DNA of 28,703 bases from an uncultured Collinsella sp. GTDB lineage: Bacteria > Actinomycetota > Coriobacteriia > Coriobacteriales > Coriobacteriaceae. Made by a program: the position numbers and the translations under genes. Positions 1 through 7,769 of the stretch are shown here, piece by piece. The stretch covers positions 1-28,703 of the forward strand of contig UQNU01000026.1 in assembly GCA_900542555.1 (NCBI GenBank). Reading direction: 5' to 3'. The notes beneath the pieces were generated by a model. It made no database searches. It was not told the origin of the DNA and worked only from the letters and a program-made list of their open reading frames with translations. Each line of letters starts with the position of its first letter. Within the stretch, counting starts at the first letter, position 1.

Positions 1-50
1 GATCTACACTTCTAGCTTCGTCGGCAGCGTCAGATGTGTATAAGAGACAG
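1..50 (+). other. Illumina Nextera adapter contamination at contig end
   Basis: Bases 1-9 match the end of the Illumina P5 oligonucleotide. Bases 10-17 (TTCTAGCT) are an 8-base i5 index that I recognise as Nextera XT S515. Bases 18-50 are the 33-base Nextera read-1 transposase adapter, ending in the 19-bp Tn5 mosaic end at 32-50. The sequence is synthetic and should be trimmed. Open reading frames that enter it gain artefact peptides: MCIRDS on the plus strand and a C-terminal SYTHLTLPTKLEV on the minus strand. Confidence 0.98.
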
Positions 51-51
51 C

Positions 52-1476
52 CACGTAACCCAGGCCAACGGCTCGTCCCAGGCCAAGGCGCGCATGGACG
101 TGCCCACCTATTGGGACGGCGGCAGCCAGGAAAGCGTCTGCGACCCGTCGCGCGCGGCATGGGCCAGCTACTACAGCCTGGACACCGCGGGCCACGACTT
201 TACCTTTGAATTCACGGCATCGGGCACGTACCGCATCTACTTCTACTTTATGGACAACGACAGAAACGACCCCCAAAACGACAAGGGAATCTACTACCTG
301 CGCACCACGGCGGAGGTGACCGTAAACGACGCCGCCCGCCCGAGCGTCACGCAAATCGTCAACGACGCCGTGGACCTGTGCAGGCAAGAGACAAACAGCT
401 CGGAATACGACATGGCGCTGTGGCTCCACGACTGGACGCTCGACCAGCTGGAGTACGACCACAGCCTCAACTGGTGCTCGGCCGAAAGCGGCCTCACGCG
501 CCACCAGGGCACCTGCGAGAGCTACCAGCGCATCTACTCCAAGCTCCTTGACGCCGCAGGCATCGCCAACGGCCGCATCACCGGCAACGGCCACACCTGG
601 AACGCCGTGAAAATCGACGGCAAATGGTGCCAGATGGACCTAACCTGGGACGACACCAGCGACAACTGGTACGGAGACCTGGACCAGCGCCATCTATACT
701 TTGGCCTGACCGACGAGCTCATGGCAATCGCCCACTCCGACCACACGGCAAACTACCAGAAGGACGACTACGCCTACCGCTCGACCGACCTATCCAACAA
801 TTACTTCGTGCGAAATGGCAAGGCCGATGAATGGGCCGAGAAGTATGCCGATCGCATTCAGCAGCACCTGGATGCCAAAGAAGAGAGCTTTTCCATCGAT
901 GCCGACAACCAGTCCTTCCCGCCGAGCATCTCGGGGATTCAGAACGGGACTGTTGCGTACGCGATGAACCAGAGGGAATGGAAAGTTCAAGGCGCCAAGG
1001 CTGAGCTTACTGCGGCATCAAACGTCTCCAAGGAATCGAACAGCAAATGGAGCGCCAGGTACGACCTGGCAGCAAAATACCGAATCGCAACATTAGAGAA
1101 AGTTATAGACGACGGCTCCTACCGCCTCGCGGCCGCCCTCGACGCCCGGATGGCCGTGTCGGCCTCCGCATCGGGCTGCTCGCTGTCCTCGGGCGCGGGC
1201 GCCCTCTCCCTCGAGCGCGACGGGGCGACGGGCCTCTACAGGGTCTCCTCGGGCGGCCTGATGCTGACCGAGTCGGGCAACCGGGCGGTGCTGGCCGAGG
1301 CGGACGGCTCCGCCTCGCAGCTGTGGCGCGTCTCGGCCCTGGGCGGAGGCCGCTACTCATTCACGTCCGCCTCCGGGCTGGCGCTGGACGACCGGGGGCA
1401 GCGGACCTCGGAGGGCAACACGGTATGGCTCTACGAGCCCAACGGGGGGCCCGCCCAGGCATGGGTCCTTACCTAG
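52..1476 (+). CDS. Transglutaminase-like protein with C-terminal ricin-type module, 5' partial
   Basis: The true 5' end is missing because the contig begins here; the apparent ATG at 34 lies in the adapter. A transglutaminase-like (papain-fold) domain shows the expected triad: Cys in HQGTCESY (codon 514-516), His in NGHTWNAV (592-594) and Asp in LTWDD (649-651). Upstream residues look like a beta-rich extracellular domain. The last ~120 residues (from about 1108) read as a ricin-B-like beta-trefoil with QLWRV and QAWVL motifs typical of QxW repeats. Such proteins are usually secreted or cell-wall associated, but the signal peptide would lie in the missing part. The C-terminal module is visibly more GC-rich than the stretch at 790-1107, suggesting a separately acquired domain. 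Substrate is unknown; a cell-surface hydrolase or cross-linking role is inference. It converges on the exopolysaccharide operon and overlaps its last gene by four bases. Confidence 0.85.
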   Translation, partial: HVTQANGSSQAKARMDVPTYWDGGSQESVCDPSRAAWASYYSLDTAGHDFTFEFTASGTYRIYFYFMDNDRNDPQNDKGIYYLRTTAEVTVNDAARPSVTQIVNDAVDLCRQETNSSEYDMALWLHDWTLDQLEYDHSLNWCSAESGLTRHQGTCESYQRIYSKLLDAAGIANGRITGNGHTWNAVKIDGKWCQMDLTWDDTSDNWYGDLDQRHLYFGLTDELMAIAHSDHTANYQKDDYAYRSTDLSNNYFVRNGKADEWAEKYADRIQQHLDAKEESFSIDADNQSFPPSISGIQNGTVAYAMNQREWKVQGAKAELTAASNVSKESNSKWSARYDLAAKYRIATLEKVIDDGSYRLAAALDARMAVSASASGCSLSSGAGALSLERDGATGLYRVSSGGLMLTESGNRAVLAEADGSASQLWRVSALGGGRYSFTSASGLALDDRGQRTSEGNTVWLYEPNGGPAQAWVLT

Positions 1477-2714
1477 TCTGCAAGATCTTTCAAATACTTT
1501 TTGACAATCTCCCGAAATGATTCAGGGAGAAGCCTTCGTGCTATTTTCTTAGTATAAAAAAATATTCCCCGCTCACGCCTTTTATACATACACTCAATGG
1601 CATGCCAACCACCTTCGACAAATGCGTCAATATAGAGCTGTCTGTCTTTTGGAAAGGTGCTCGGGCGGCGGAGCTGATCGTTGCCTTTAGCGATATCGTC
1701 AAATTCGACAGGGTACAAGTCCAGAGCGTTGCTGGATTCAATAAACTCCCTGCCGCGGTCGTTATTCACCAGCAAGCAGGAGACACCTTTCATCTGATTA
1801 AACTTCTCAGCATCTTTCAAAACGTCGGGCCTATTAACGTCGACGCCCCAAAAATCACCGATGGTAAGATCGCCGGCGCGAAATCTCCCTGCATAGGGGC
1901 ACCTATAGCAGCTATCGCGAAGAGTCTTGAGGTTCAGGAACATGTCGTAGTAGGGGGATTTCGCCGCAGGAATGGTGACCTCTCTTCCGTCCTCAAGAAG
2001 AAGAAATAGAAGAAGAGAGTTGTCCCACCCCTCGCGCTTGCACCTAAACCGGAAATCAACCACGGGAGACCCAAGCTGTCTGCCATAGCCCTCAACGCAA
2101 TCCGCGAACATGCGGCCGGAAGGGACGCCGTGGCAGACCAGGTCAACGGTTGTCAGGTTCTCATAATCGCCTCCGAGAAAGCCCCTAAGGCCGGCGACTT
2201 GGCAAGGCGTACCGCAGAAAAGAACCCGCCTCCCCTCGCGAAGGTCCGCCTTCACGTCGGCAAAACAAGCTCCGGCATCACTCTGCACATATTTTGAGTT
2301 AAGCAGTGGACGAAGCCCGTCAACGCTCGCCGCGCGACGGTGCCGCACCCGAAGGATGCTCCCCTCGCGCTCATAGGCAGCGCCATATGCGACCCCACCA
2401 GAAGCAATAAGCTCACGCGCAAATGCACCAAAAACGCCACCGGAGGCGGACTCCGAGACATCGTCCCTACCGGCGGCGGCAAAGAACGGTCCGGCGGAAT
2501 TAAAGCCTATCCCTCGGTTAAGACCGCACGCCTTAATGCACGCGCCGCAGCCAATGCAAAGATCACCATCAATTACAGGAAGAACGAACCCATCCTTACC
2601 CTCGGACATGGTAACGGCGCCTCTAGGGCAACTAGCGGCACACGCTCCACAACCGCAGCAATGCGATGGCGACTCAAACAGCGTGGGAATTTCTCCCCTT
2701 TTCACAGTAGACAT
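1473..2714 (-). CDS. FrhB-like iron-sulfur oxidoreductase of the exopolysaccharide cluster
   Basis: 413 residues. The N-terminus carries two 4Fe-4S ferredoxin motifs (CCGCGACAASCP near residue 19 and CIGCGACIKAC near 53), followed by the coenzyme F420 hydrogenase/dehydrogenase beta-subunit N- and C-terminal regions with conserved cysteines (FCGTPCQVAG, VDLVCHGVPS, CYRCPYAG). Proteins of this family recur in bacterial polysaccharide loci beside pyruvyl transferases and flippases. Their reaction there is not established; a flavin-dependent redox step on a sugar or lipid intermediate is inference, and F420 use is not implied. The ATG at 2714 has a G-rich ribosome binding site (AGGGGGG, 7-base spacing) 12 bases after the flippase stop. 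It is the last gene of the operon. Its TAG stop shares the palindrome CTAG with the stop of the convergent gene. Confidence 0.88.
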   Translation of the reverse strand: MSTVKRGEIPTLFESPSHCCGCGACAASCPRGAVTMSEGKDGFVLPVIDGDLCIGCGACIKACGLNRGIGFNSAGPFFAAAGRDDVSESASGGVFGAFARELIASGGVAYGAAYEREGSILRVRHRRAASVDGLRPLLNSKYVQSDAGACFADVKADLREGRRVLFCGTPCQVAGLRGFLGGDYENLTTVDLVCHGVPSGRMFADCVEGYGRQLGSPVVDFRFRCKREGWDNSLLLFLLLEDGREVTIPAAKSPYYDMFLNLKTLRDSCYRCPYAGRFRAGDLTIGDFWGVDVNRPDVLKDAEKFNQMKGVSCLLVNNDRGREFIESSNALDLYPVEFDDIAKGNDQLRRPSTFPKDRQLYIDAFVEGGWHAIECMYKRRERGIFFYTKKIARRLLPESFREIVKKYLKDLAD

Positions 2715-2726
2715 GCAGTTACCCCC

Positions 2727-4130
2727 CTATTTATGAACCGAAAGCAACTTGCGCAGAATGTCCGCATTCATATAACCGAAAAAAGCCAACGCAATTGCAA
2801 GACAGGCAATAGCGCTCAAAAAGCCAGCACCGTAGGCTGACAGATAATAAAAGGCGAACACTCCAAGAATTGAAACCAAAGTCAGAATCTGCTCAGCCCG
2901 GTCTTCGACAAGCTTCGCAAACTTAGCGACTTTAATCCTGCGGTACTCATTCACCACGATCATCGCCAAGAGGGTTGCAAAAGACGCTCCATATAGACCA
3001 AAGCGTGGAATCAACAAGACACACAGCAGGGCGCAAAGAGCAGCAGACACCGCAGTAGTGGTTCCCATAATTCCAGTCTCTTTATGTGCGGTGAAGATAC
3101 CGCCATAAAAACCGGAAATATTGCTGAAGTACGTCGCCAAGAGCAATATCGGTACATACAACATGCCCTCGCCGAATGAACCCTTAATCAGGACGCCATA
3201 CACAAGAGGCATAAGCGCGGACATAAGCAGAACGACGCTCATCATGAAACGCCTTAGCGCCCGATACACAGAGTTATAGAAAGCCGACTCATCCTCATCA
3301 GAGTTTAGGGCTCGAGCTGAACTCTCCTTCCAAGACTGATAGAAAAAGCCATACACCTGATCCATGATACCGGGGAACTTGTACGACACTGCATACACGC
3401 CGGCAGCAGAAGGCCCAAGCGTACTCATGATAATGAGCCTGTCCAGCAAGTTATTAATAGTCCAGGAAACCTTATTAGGGATGAGCGGAAATGAATACCG
3501 TAGAAGGTTTAAAGCATAGGAGATAGAGAGAGCCGACGGATCGATATAACGCCAGAGCCTCCGCATTACCATGAACACGAGAGCAACACCGCCCTGCGCA
3601 ATGACCGTTGCAGATAGCATACCCACAACGCCCCAGCGAAGAACGGCGATAAAGAGAACATTGAGCAAAATGGTAAAAGCACTCGCGGCAAAGTTCATGA
3701 CGGAATATCCCACGGTATCCCCGAAACCACGAAGGACAGCAGAAGCCATCTGCAGAAGCGCGCCAGCAACAACAAGTCCCACGACCCAGCCAAGATTTTC
3801 AGGCTCAAAAAGCAACCATACCAGAATCGCCATGACTGCAAAGCATACGCATCCGGCAAGAAGTACAGCGCATGACGCTGTCACGGCTGTAGACCGATCC
3901 TCATCGGTACGGCAGTCAATGAGAAACCGAAACAGCGCTTCATCCATAAGCAGCGAAACCGCAGGAACGCAAAATAAAGCAATAGTATTGATGTAGTCTA
4001 CGGTGCCGTAATCAGCAGTGGAAAGAACCGATGTATAGAGCGGAAGCAGAAGAAACGACACGAGCTTTGTTGCCATGCCGCCAACTGCGATAATGCCGGT
4101 ATTTTTGATAAGTCGGCTTGTCTCTCCCAT
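2727..4130 (-). CDS. Wzx-type polysaccharide flippase (MOP superfamily)
   Basis: 467 residues, almost entirely hydrophobic helices, consistent with 12-14 membrane segments. The N-terminal run (LIKNTGIIAVGGMATKLVSF) and the central RYSFPLIPNKVSWTINNLLD segment are typical of the polysaccharide transporter/MATE-like flippase family. It would move undecaprenyl-linked repeat units across the cytoplasmic membrane to the polymerase. Its ATG overlaps the TAA of the upstream pyruvyl transferase gene by one base, implying translational coupling; an AAAGG site lies about 10 bases upstream. The sequence is less GC-rich than the flanking housekeeping genes. Family assignment is firm; the exact substrate cannot be read from sequence. 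Confidence 0.92.
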   Translation of the reverse strand: MGETSRLIKNTGIIAVGGMATKLVSFLLLPLYTSVLSTADYGTVDYINTIALFCVPAVSLLMDEALFRFLIDCRTDEDRSTAVTASCAVLLAGCVCFAVMAILVWLLFEPENLGWVVGLVVAGALLQMASAVLRGFGDTVGYSVMNFAASAFTILLNVLFIAVLRWGVVGMLSATVIAQGGVALVFMVMRRLWRYIDPSALSISYALNLLRYSFPLIPNKVSWTINNLLDRLIIMSTLGPSAAGVYAVSYKFPGIMDQVYGFFYQSWKESSARALNSDEDESAFYNSVYRALRRFMMSVVLLMSALMPLVYGVLIKGSFGEGMLYVPILLLATYFSNISGFYGGIFTAHKETGIMGTTTAVSAALCALLCVLLIPRFGLYGASFATLLAMIVVNEYRRIKVAKFAKLVEDRAEQILTLVSILGVFAFYYLSAYGAGFLSAIACLAIALAFFGYMNADILRKLLSVHK

Positions 4131-5206
4131 TACGAAAGCGCCTTTCTAAGATAAGCCCACGAATGCTCACGCAGAGAATCAAGAAGAGAGTCCACATCAC
4201 CCCAGTCACAAGGAGGAACATCGTCGGCGCACATAACGTTGACGCAACGGTCAGACAGCCCGATATTGCCCAGCAAGTCGCGCATACGCGCACCAGACTT
4301 ATCTGTTGCATATACGCGGAAGGGCTTATGGAAGAGAACAGAGAATACAGTTGCATGAAAGGAATTGGTAACGATGAGGTCTGCGTGTGCGATAAGAGAA
4401 ACGAACTCTTCAGGGCCAACGCCAAACAGGTTAATTGAATTTGGGATATCTAGATTATTCTCAGATATATAAGCCACCTTCATGCCTGTTGCCTCCGTCA
4501 TCGCGACGGTGCTCTCGATAAGCTCAGGACATTCACGCAAAAGATACATGAAAATATATTCACCTTGCAAGACATCTTTAGATGCCATGCCGGTATAGTC
4601 ATCGGATTCCAACAAAAGTGTGGGATCTAAAACAACGTCGATAGGCGTATCGACAAGTGGCTGAAATAGCGGAACCGTCTCCTCCTCGCGAACAGACAAA
4701 AAATCAAACCTTGAAAGTAAATCGGATACAAGTTGCTCATCAAAATTCTCCGGTCTAAAGAAAGTATGAGCAAGACTGGGAGCGTAAGCAACTCGTCGAC
4801 TATCTCCGGCAAATGAAAGGAAATAGGGGCCAACAACACCTTGTGTGCAATCGAGATTCCAAATTTGATCGCTTCCGCAAATAAAACAATCAAACTGCTC
4901 AGCGAGTTCGTACATATCACTTTCTTTTTTCCAGAAATACGGTCTCTTTGTAAGCCTGAAATACTTTTTAGAAAATTCCGCGAATGCAGCCTTTCTAGAC
5001 GACTGCTTACGCCAACAGCGCATTGCGCGCAGCGTCATCTTCGGGTGGCGAGGTTGGAAAAACCTATATTGCTCATAGTCACGAGAACGATAGTCGATTA
5101 TTCGCACCTCATGCCCCATGCCTTTCAAGACTTCTTGAAGCGCATAAGACTGAAGTGCAGACCCGAAATTTAAAGCACCGTGGAAAGTAATCGTTCCAAT
5201 CTTCAT
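4130..5206 (-). CDS. Polysaccharide pyruvyl transferase family protein
   Basis: 358 residues. The N-terminus (TITFHGALNFGSALQSYALQ) and the central ICGSDQIWNLD and ITNSFHATVFSVLF-like motifs (here ADLIVTNSFHATVFS) are hallmarks of the polysaccharide pyruvyl transferase family (CsaB/WcaK type). Known members move pyruvate from phosphoenolpyruvate onto a sugar as a ketal, giving the polymer a negative charge. Whether this one is ketal-forming is inferred from family and from the cluster. The ATG at 5206 follows an AGGAACAG stretch and lies only 3 bases after the preceding glycosyltransferase stop. It is coupled to the flippase gene downstream. The trio of pyruvyl transferase, flippase and FrhB-like protein recurs in polysaccharide loci. 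Confidence 0.9.
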   Translation of the reverse strand: MKIGTITFHGALNFGSALQSYALQEVLKGMGHEVRIIDYRSRDYEQYRFFQPRHPKMTLRAMRCWRKQSSRKAAFAEFSKKYFRLTKRPYFWKKESDMYELAEQFDCFICGSDQIWNLDCTQGVVGPYFLSFAGDSRRVAYAPSLAHTFFRPENFDEQLVSDLLSRFDFLSVREEETVPLFQPLVDTPIDVVLDPTLLLESDDYTGMASKDVLQGEYIFMYLLRECPELIESTVAMTEATGMKVAYISENNLDIPNSINLFGVGPEEFVSLIAHADLIVTNSFHATVFSVLFHKPFRVYATDKSGARMRDLLGNIGLSDRCVNVMCADDVPPCDWGDVDSLLDSLREHSWAYLRKALS

Positions 5207-5209
5207 TAT

Positions 5210-6373
5210 TTATCTGTTCCTGTTCACCCAAATATGAATAGCATCTGAAAGGCTGAGTCCAGTTACCCCATCAGCAGCTAGAGAAAGCGATGCGAGAAGA
5301 TAGCGGCTGTAATCCGAAGTGCGCAGAGCCTTCTCAATATCCTTCCATCTACCATTCATCGAAGTACTCACCCTGCTGAACTCATCAATTGAATTGAACG
5401 TGTCACAACAACAAGCAAATAAAATCTTACGAGCGCAGTTGTCCAGAGCGACAGTTCTCCCAAGCAAGAGCGGTCCGAACAAAGGAAAAATGCGATTGAA
5501 GTCTTCCTGACTATAATTAATCCCCAGCTCTGCACGTAAAGAAATCAACTCATCAAGAACCCAATACGAATCAAGCCCTTTAACATTCGTAGGGGTAGAC
5601 TGCATTATGGATCCAGGACGGATTCGGTAATAATAGCCACTCAAATCATAACAAGGTTCATCGTTAAAGCGACAATCTATCCATACCGGATGAATCAGAT
5701 CTTCGTACCATGCACCAACGGGAAAACCTAGTCGATTCCAGACTTCACGACGATATAGTCTGCCCCACGGCACCATCCAACTAGCTCTATCGTTCTCTAT
5801 CTTGCCAAGCAAACCATCATCAGACATATATCTAAAAGTCGATGTAACGAAATCCGCAGATGTTTCATCGAGTCTGCTCCGCATATCCTCAAGATACCCT
5901 GGCCCGATCATGTCATCAGAATCCACGAACATGATGTACTTACCGCGAGAAACTCTAAGACCCGCATTACGTGCTGCGGAAAGGCCGCCGTTTATTTGGT
6001 GAATTACAAGAACATTAGGCATTAGTCCATACGAATCGGCTATAACGCCAGAATCATCTTTAGACCCGTCATCTACAATAATAACCTCAAACTTGCCAGA
6101 AAACTCCTGTGTCACAATGGAATCAAGGCAAGGTTTGAGGTATTTTTCAACGTTGTATACAGGCACAATAATAGAAATGTCGTAAGATATGCCTTCCTTA
6201 AAAACAATAGGCATGAACATATTGGATGGTCTCTTGGAAACCATGCTAAGCTTCGCCTTAGACGCATAGGATATAGAATCGGAACGACGACATAACCTAA
6301 GTAAGCCATCATAAATAGGGCTAGAAAGTAGAAGTTTTATAGCCTTCTTAATTAAATTAAGAATATGCAACAA
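5210..6373 (-). CDS. GT2 family glycosyltransferase
   Basis: About 388 residues when started at TTG 6373. The GT-A domain begins near residue 65 (DISIIVPVYN), with VDDGS near 100 and the metal-binding DSDD near 151; NGGLSAARNAG is the usual acceptor-side motif. The frame stays open to a GTG at 6481, but that GTG has no ribosome binding site, whereas GGGAGGAG sits just upstream of two adjacent TTG codons (6371-6373 and 6368-6370), so I choose the internal TTG. The N-terminal 60 residues before the GT domain are unusual for a GT2 and include the hydrophobic stretch LLHILNLIKKAIKLLL, possibly a membrane-association helix. It would add one sugar to the lipid-linked repeat unit on the cytoplasmic face. 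Donor and acceptor are unknown. Confidence 0.88.
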   Translation of the reverse strand: MLHILNLIKKAIKLLLSSPIYDGLLRLCRRSDSISYASKAKLSMVSKRPSNMFMPIVFKEGISYDISIIVPVYNVEKYLKPCLDSIVTQEFSGKFEVIIVDDGSKDDSGVIADSYGLMPNVLVIHQINGGLSAARNAGLRVSRGKYIMFVDSDDMIGPGYLEDMRSRLDETSADFVTSTFRYMSDDGLLGKIENDRASWMVPWGRLYRREVWNRLGFPVGAWYEDLIHPVWIDCRFNDEPCYDLSGYYYRIRPGSIMQSTPTNVKGLDSYWVLDELISLRAELGINYSQEDFNRIFPLFGPLLLGRTVALDNCARKILFACCCDTFNSIDEFSRVSTSMNGRWKDIEKALRTSDYSRYLLASLSLAADGVTGLSLSDAIHIWVNRNR

Positions 6374-6669
6374 TTGACTCCTCCCATCTTCAAAGTCGAA
6401 TAAATATGCGCTTCCATCAATTCGGACATTTAAGTTATGATGCCCCAACATGCAATCAACAAGACCAATCGCAGACGGCACCCCATAGAGGAATAGACTA
6501 CAAACAATAAATCACAAACGAAAGCGTCTATTGACTCACCCAGACCATGGGGGCGTTGGAGAACTTCTTTGAAAAAACGTGCAAAGACCAGCTTCTCAGC
6601 ATCGACCGAAATAACTAAAGCCCAAGGAATGAATACACCGCACGACAAGACTGAACCTTTGATATCGGT
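6374..6669 (-). pseudogene. Frameshifted remnant, possibly of a glycosyltransferase-like gene
   Basis: The 400 bases between two glycosyltransferase genes contain no intact gene but hold coding-like fragments in two minus-strand frames. One runs from about 6669 through a stretch including GLGESIDAFVCDLL; the other continues near 6510-6374 through VPSAIGLVDCMLGHHN and AYLFDFED. Read with one frame shift near 6505 they make a plausible continuous C-terminal segment. The phrase VPSAIGLVD followed by LGHHN resembles the C-terminal end of small capsule-locus glycosyltransferases; this is pattern memory, not a search result. The second frame has lost its stop and runs into the downstream GT2 frame. 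A further open but unrecognised stretch lies at 6596-6781. The decay could also be a sequencing indel. Confidence 0.4.
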
Positions 6670-6773
6670 TCAATCGTAAATTCTTGTCACTTAATTGAAA
6701 GCTAAGGACAAGCTCGGTCAGGACTAATAATGCTCCAACTAAATATATTAGAAAAAAGCAATAATGACCTGCA

Positions 6774-7769
6774 TTATACAAATAGACGACGGAGACATTT
6801 AAAGCAGCTTAGTAAGTGCCGAGCAGAAAAAGAAACGATACTGCAATTTGACAAAACAAGACTATGAACTAAGTCCGGACAATTGCTGATTCGACTCTGA
6901 TACTCGCTTTTAATTGTTTTATCAAATTGCCTTTTCACCTCTTTATCCACTTCACAATGCCAAAGAACTTCATCAAGATCACAATAGTGTCGACAGATAC
7001 CCCTTTTGGCATTTTTTACTGAATCGCTCGACCATTCACTCGCATAACGAATCAACTCGTCGCTTACAAAGCTCCAATCAGTTATCTGATCCTCTTTAAA
7101 CTGCTTCGTACTATTAGCGCCATGCTGACGATAGTAGTAAAGCGGCTCGTCAATGTGAAATAAACTCTTTGCAATATCGAAAACAGGAAGAAGTTGACAA
7201 AGATCCTCACCGTGCATAAGGCCAACTCGTTTCGAGTACCACTCATCACTGGCAAACAAATCTCTCCGAATGACCTTATTCCAAACGCTATTGAAATCGC
7301 ATCCGCACAACAGGTTTTTAACAGCATCAAAAGATTCGCCCGTATGCATACCAGAACAGATATCAACTTTTAACGAGGGTTTAATAGGCATCAATCCCAT
7401 GGTAAAGTCAAATGAAATGATATCAGCACCAGTCGAGGCAATTACATCGCATACCTTTTTGATGCAGCCTTCAAGAAGAGCGTCATCGGAGTCGAGCGAA
7501 AGAATATAACGCCCACTCGCCTTACGAAGACCGTCTCGACGTGCAGCGATAAGACCTTCGTTGTCCTTATGAATAACGAAGGCTCTCTCACGCTTATCGC
7601 AATAAGCATCGCAAATCTCGGGAGATCCATCGGTGGAACCATCATCCACAAGAATCACCTCAAAAGAGCCGGTCCCTTGAATATCAATAGATTCCAGACA
7701 AGCGGGAAGAAAACGCTCGGTGTTATATACCGGTACAACAATACTGATGTCAGGCGTTTCGTCATGCAT
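6774..7769 (-). CDS. GT2 family glycosyltransferase
   Basis: 331 residues. The GT-A fold starts at residue 7 (DISIVVPVYNTERFL), with VDDGSTDGS near 41 and the metal-binding DSDD at 93-96. HGEDLCQLLPVF near the middle matches the acceptor-side acidic motif of many capsule GT2 enzymes. The ATG at 7769 has a clear AGGAG with 6-base spacing and overlaps the end of the polymerase gene by 8 bases, so translation is probably coupled. The role would be addition of one sugar in repeat-unit assembly. The roughly 400 bases after it before the next intact gene hold a broken gene, so this enzyme may be the end of an ancestral sub-block. Confidence 0.9.
   Translation of the reverse strand: MHDETPDISIVVPVYNTERFLPACLESIDIQGTGSFEVILVDDGSTDGSPEICDAYCDKRERAFVIHKDNEGLIAARRDGLRKASGRYILSLDSDDALLEGCIKKVCDVIASTGADIISFDFTMGLMPIKPSLKVDICSGMHTGESFDAVKNLLCGCDFNSVWNKVIRRDLFASDEWYSKRVGLMHGEDLCQLLPVFDIAKSLFHIDEPLYYYRQHGANSTKQFKEDQITDWSFVSDELIRYASEWSSDSVKNAKRGICRHYCDLDEVLWHCEVDKEVKRQFDKTIKSEYQSRISNCPDLVHSLVLSNCSIVSFSARHLLSCFKCLRRLFV

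Noticed and set aside
4..594. 196-residue minus-strand open frame at the contig start
   Set aside because: It is antisense to the transglutaminase gene and ends in the adapter-derived peptide SYTHLTLPTKLEV.
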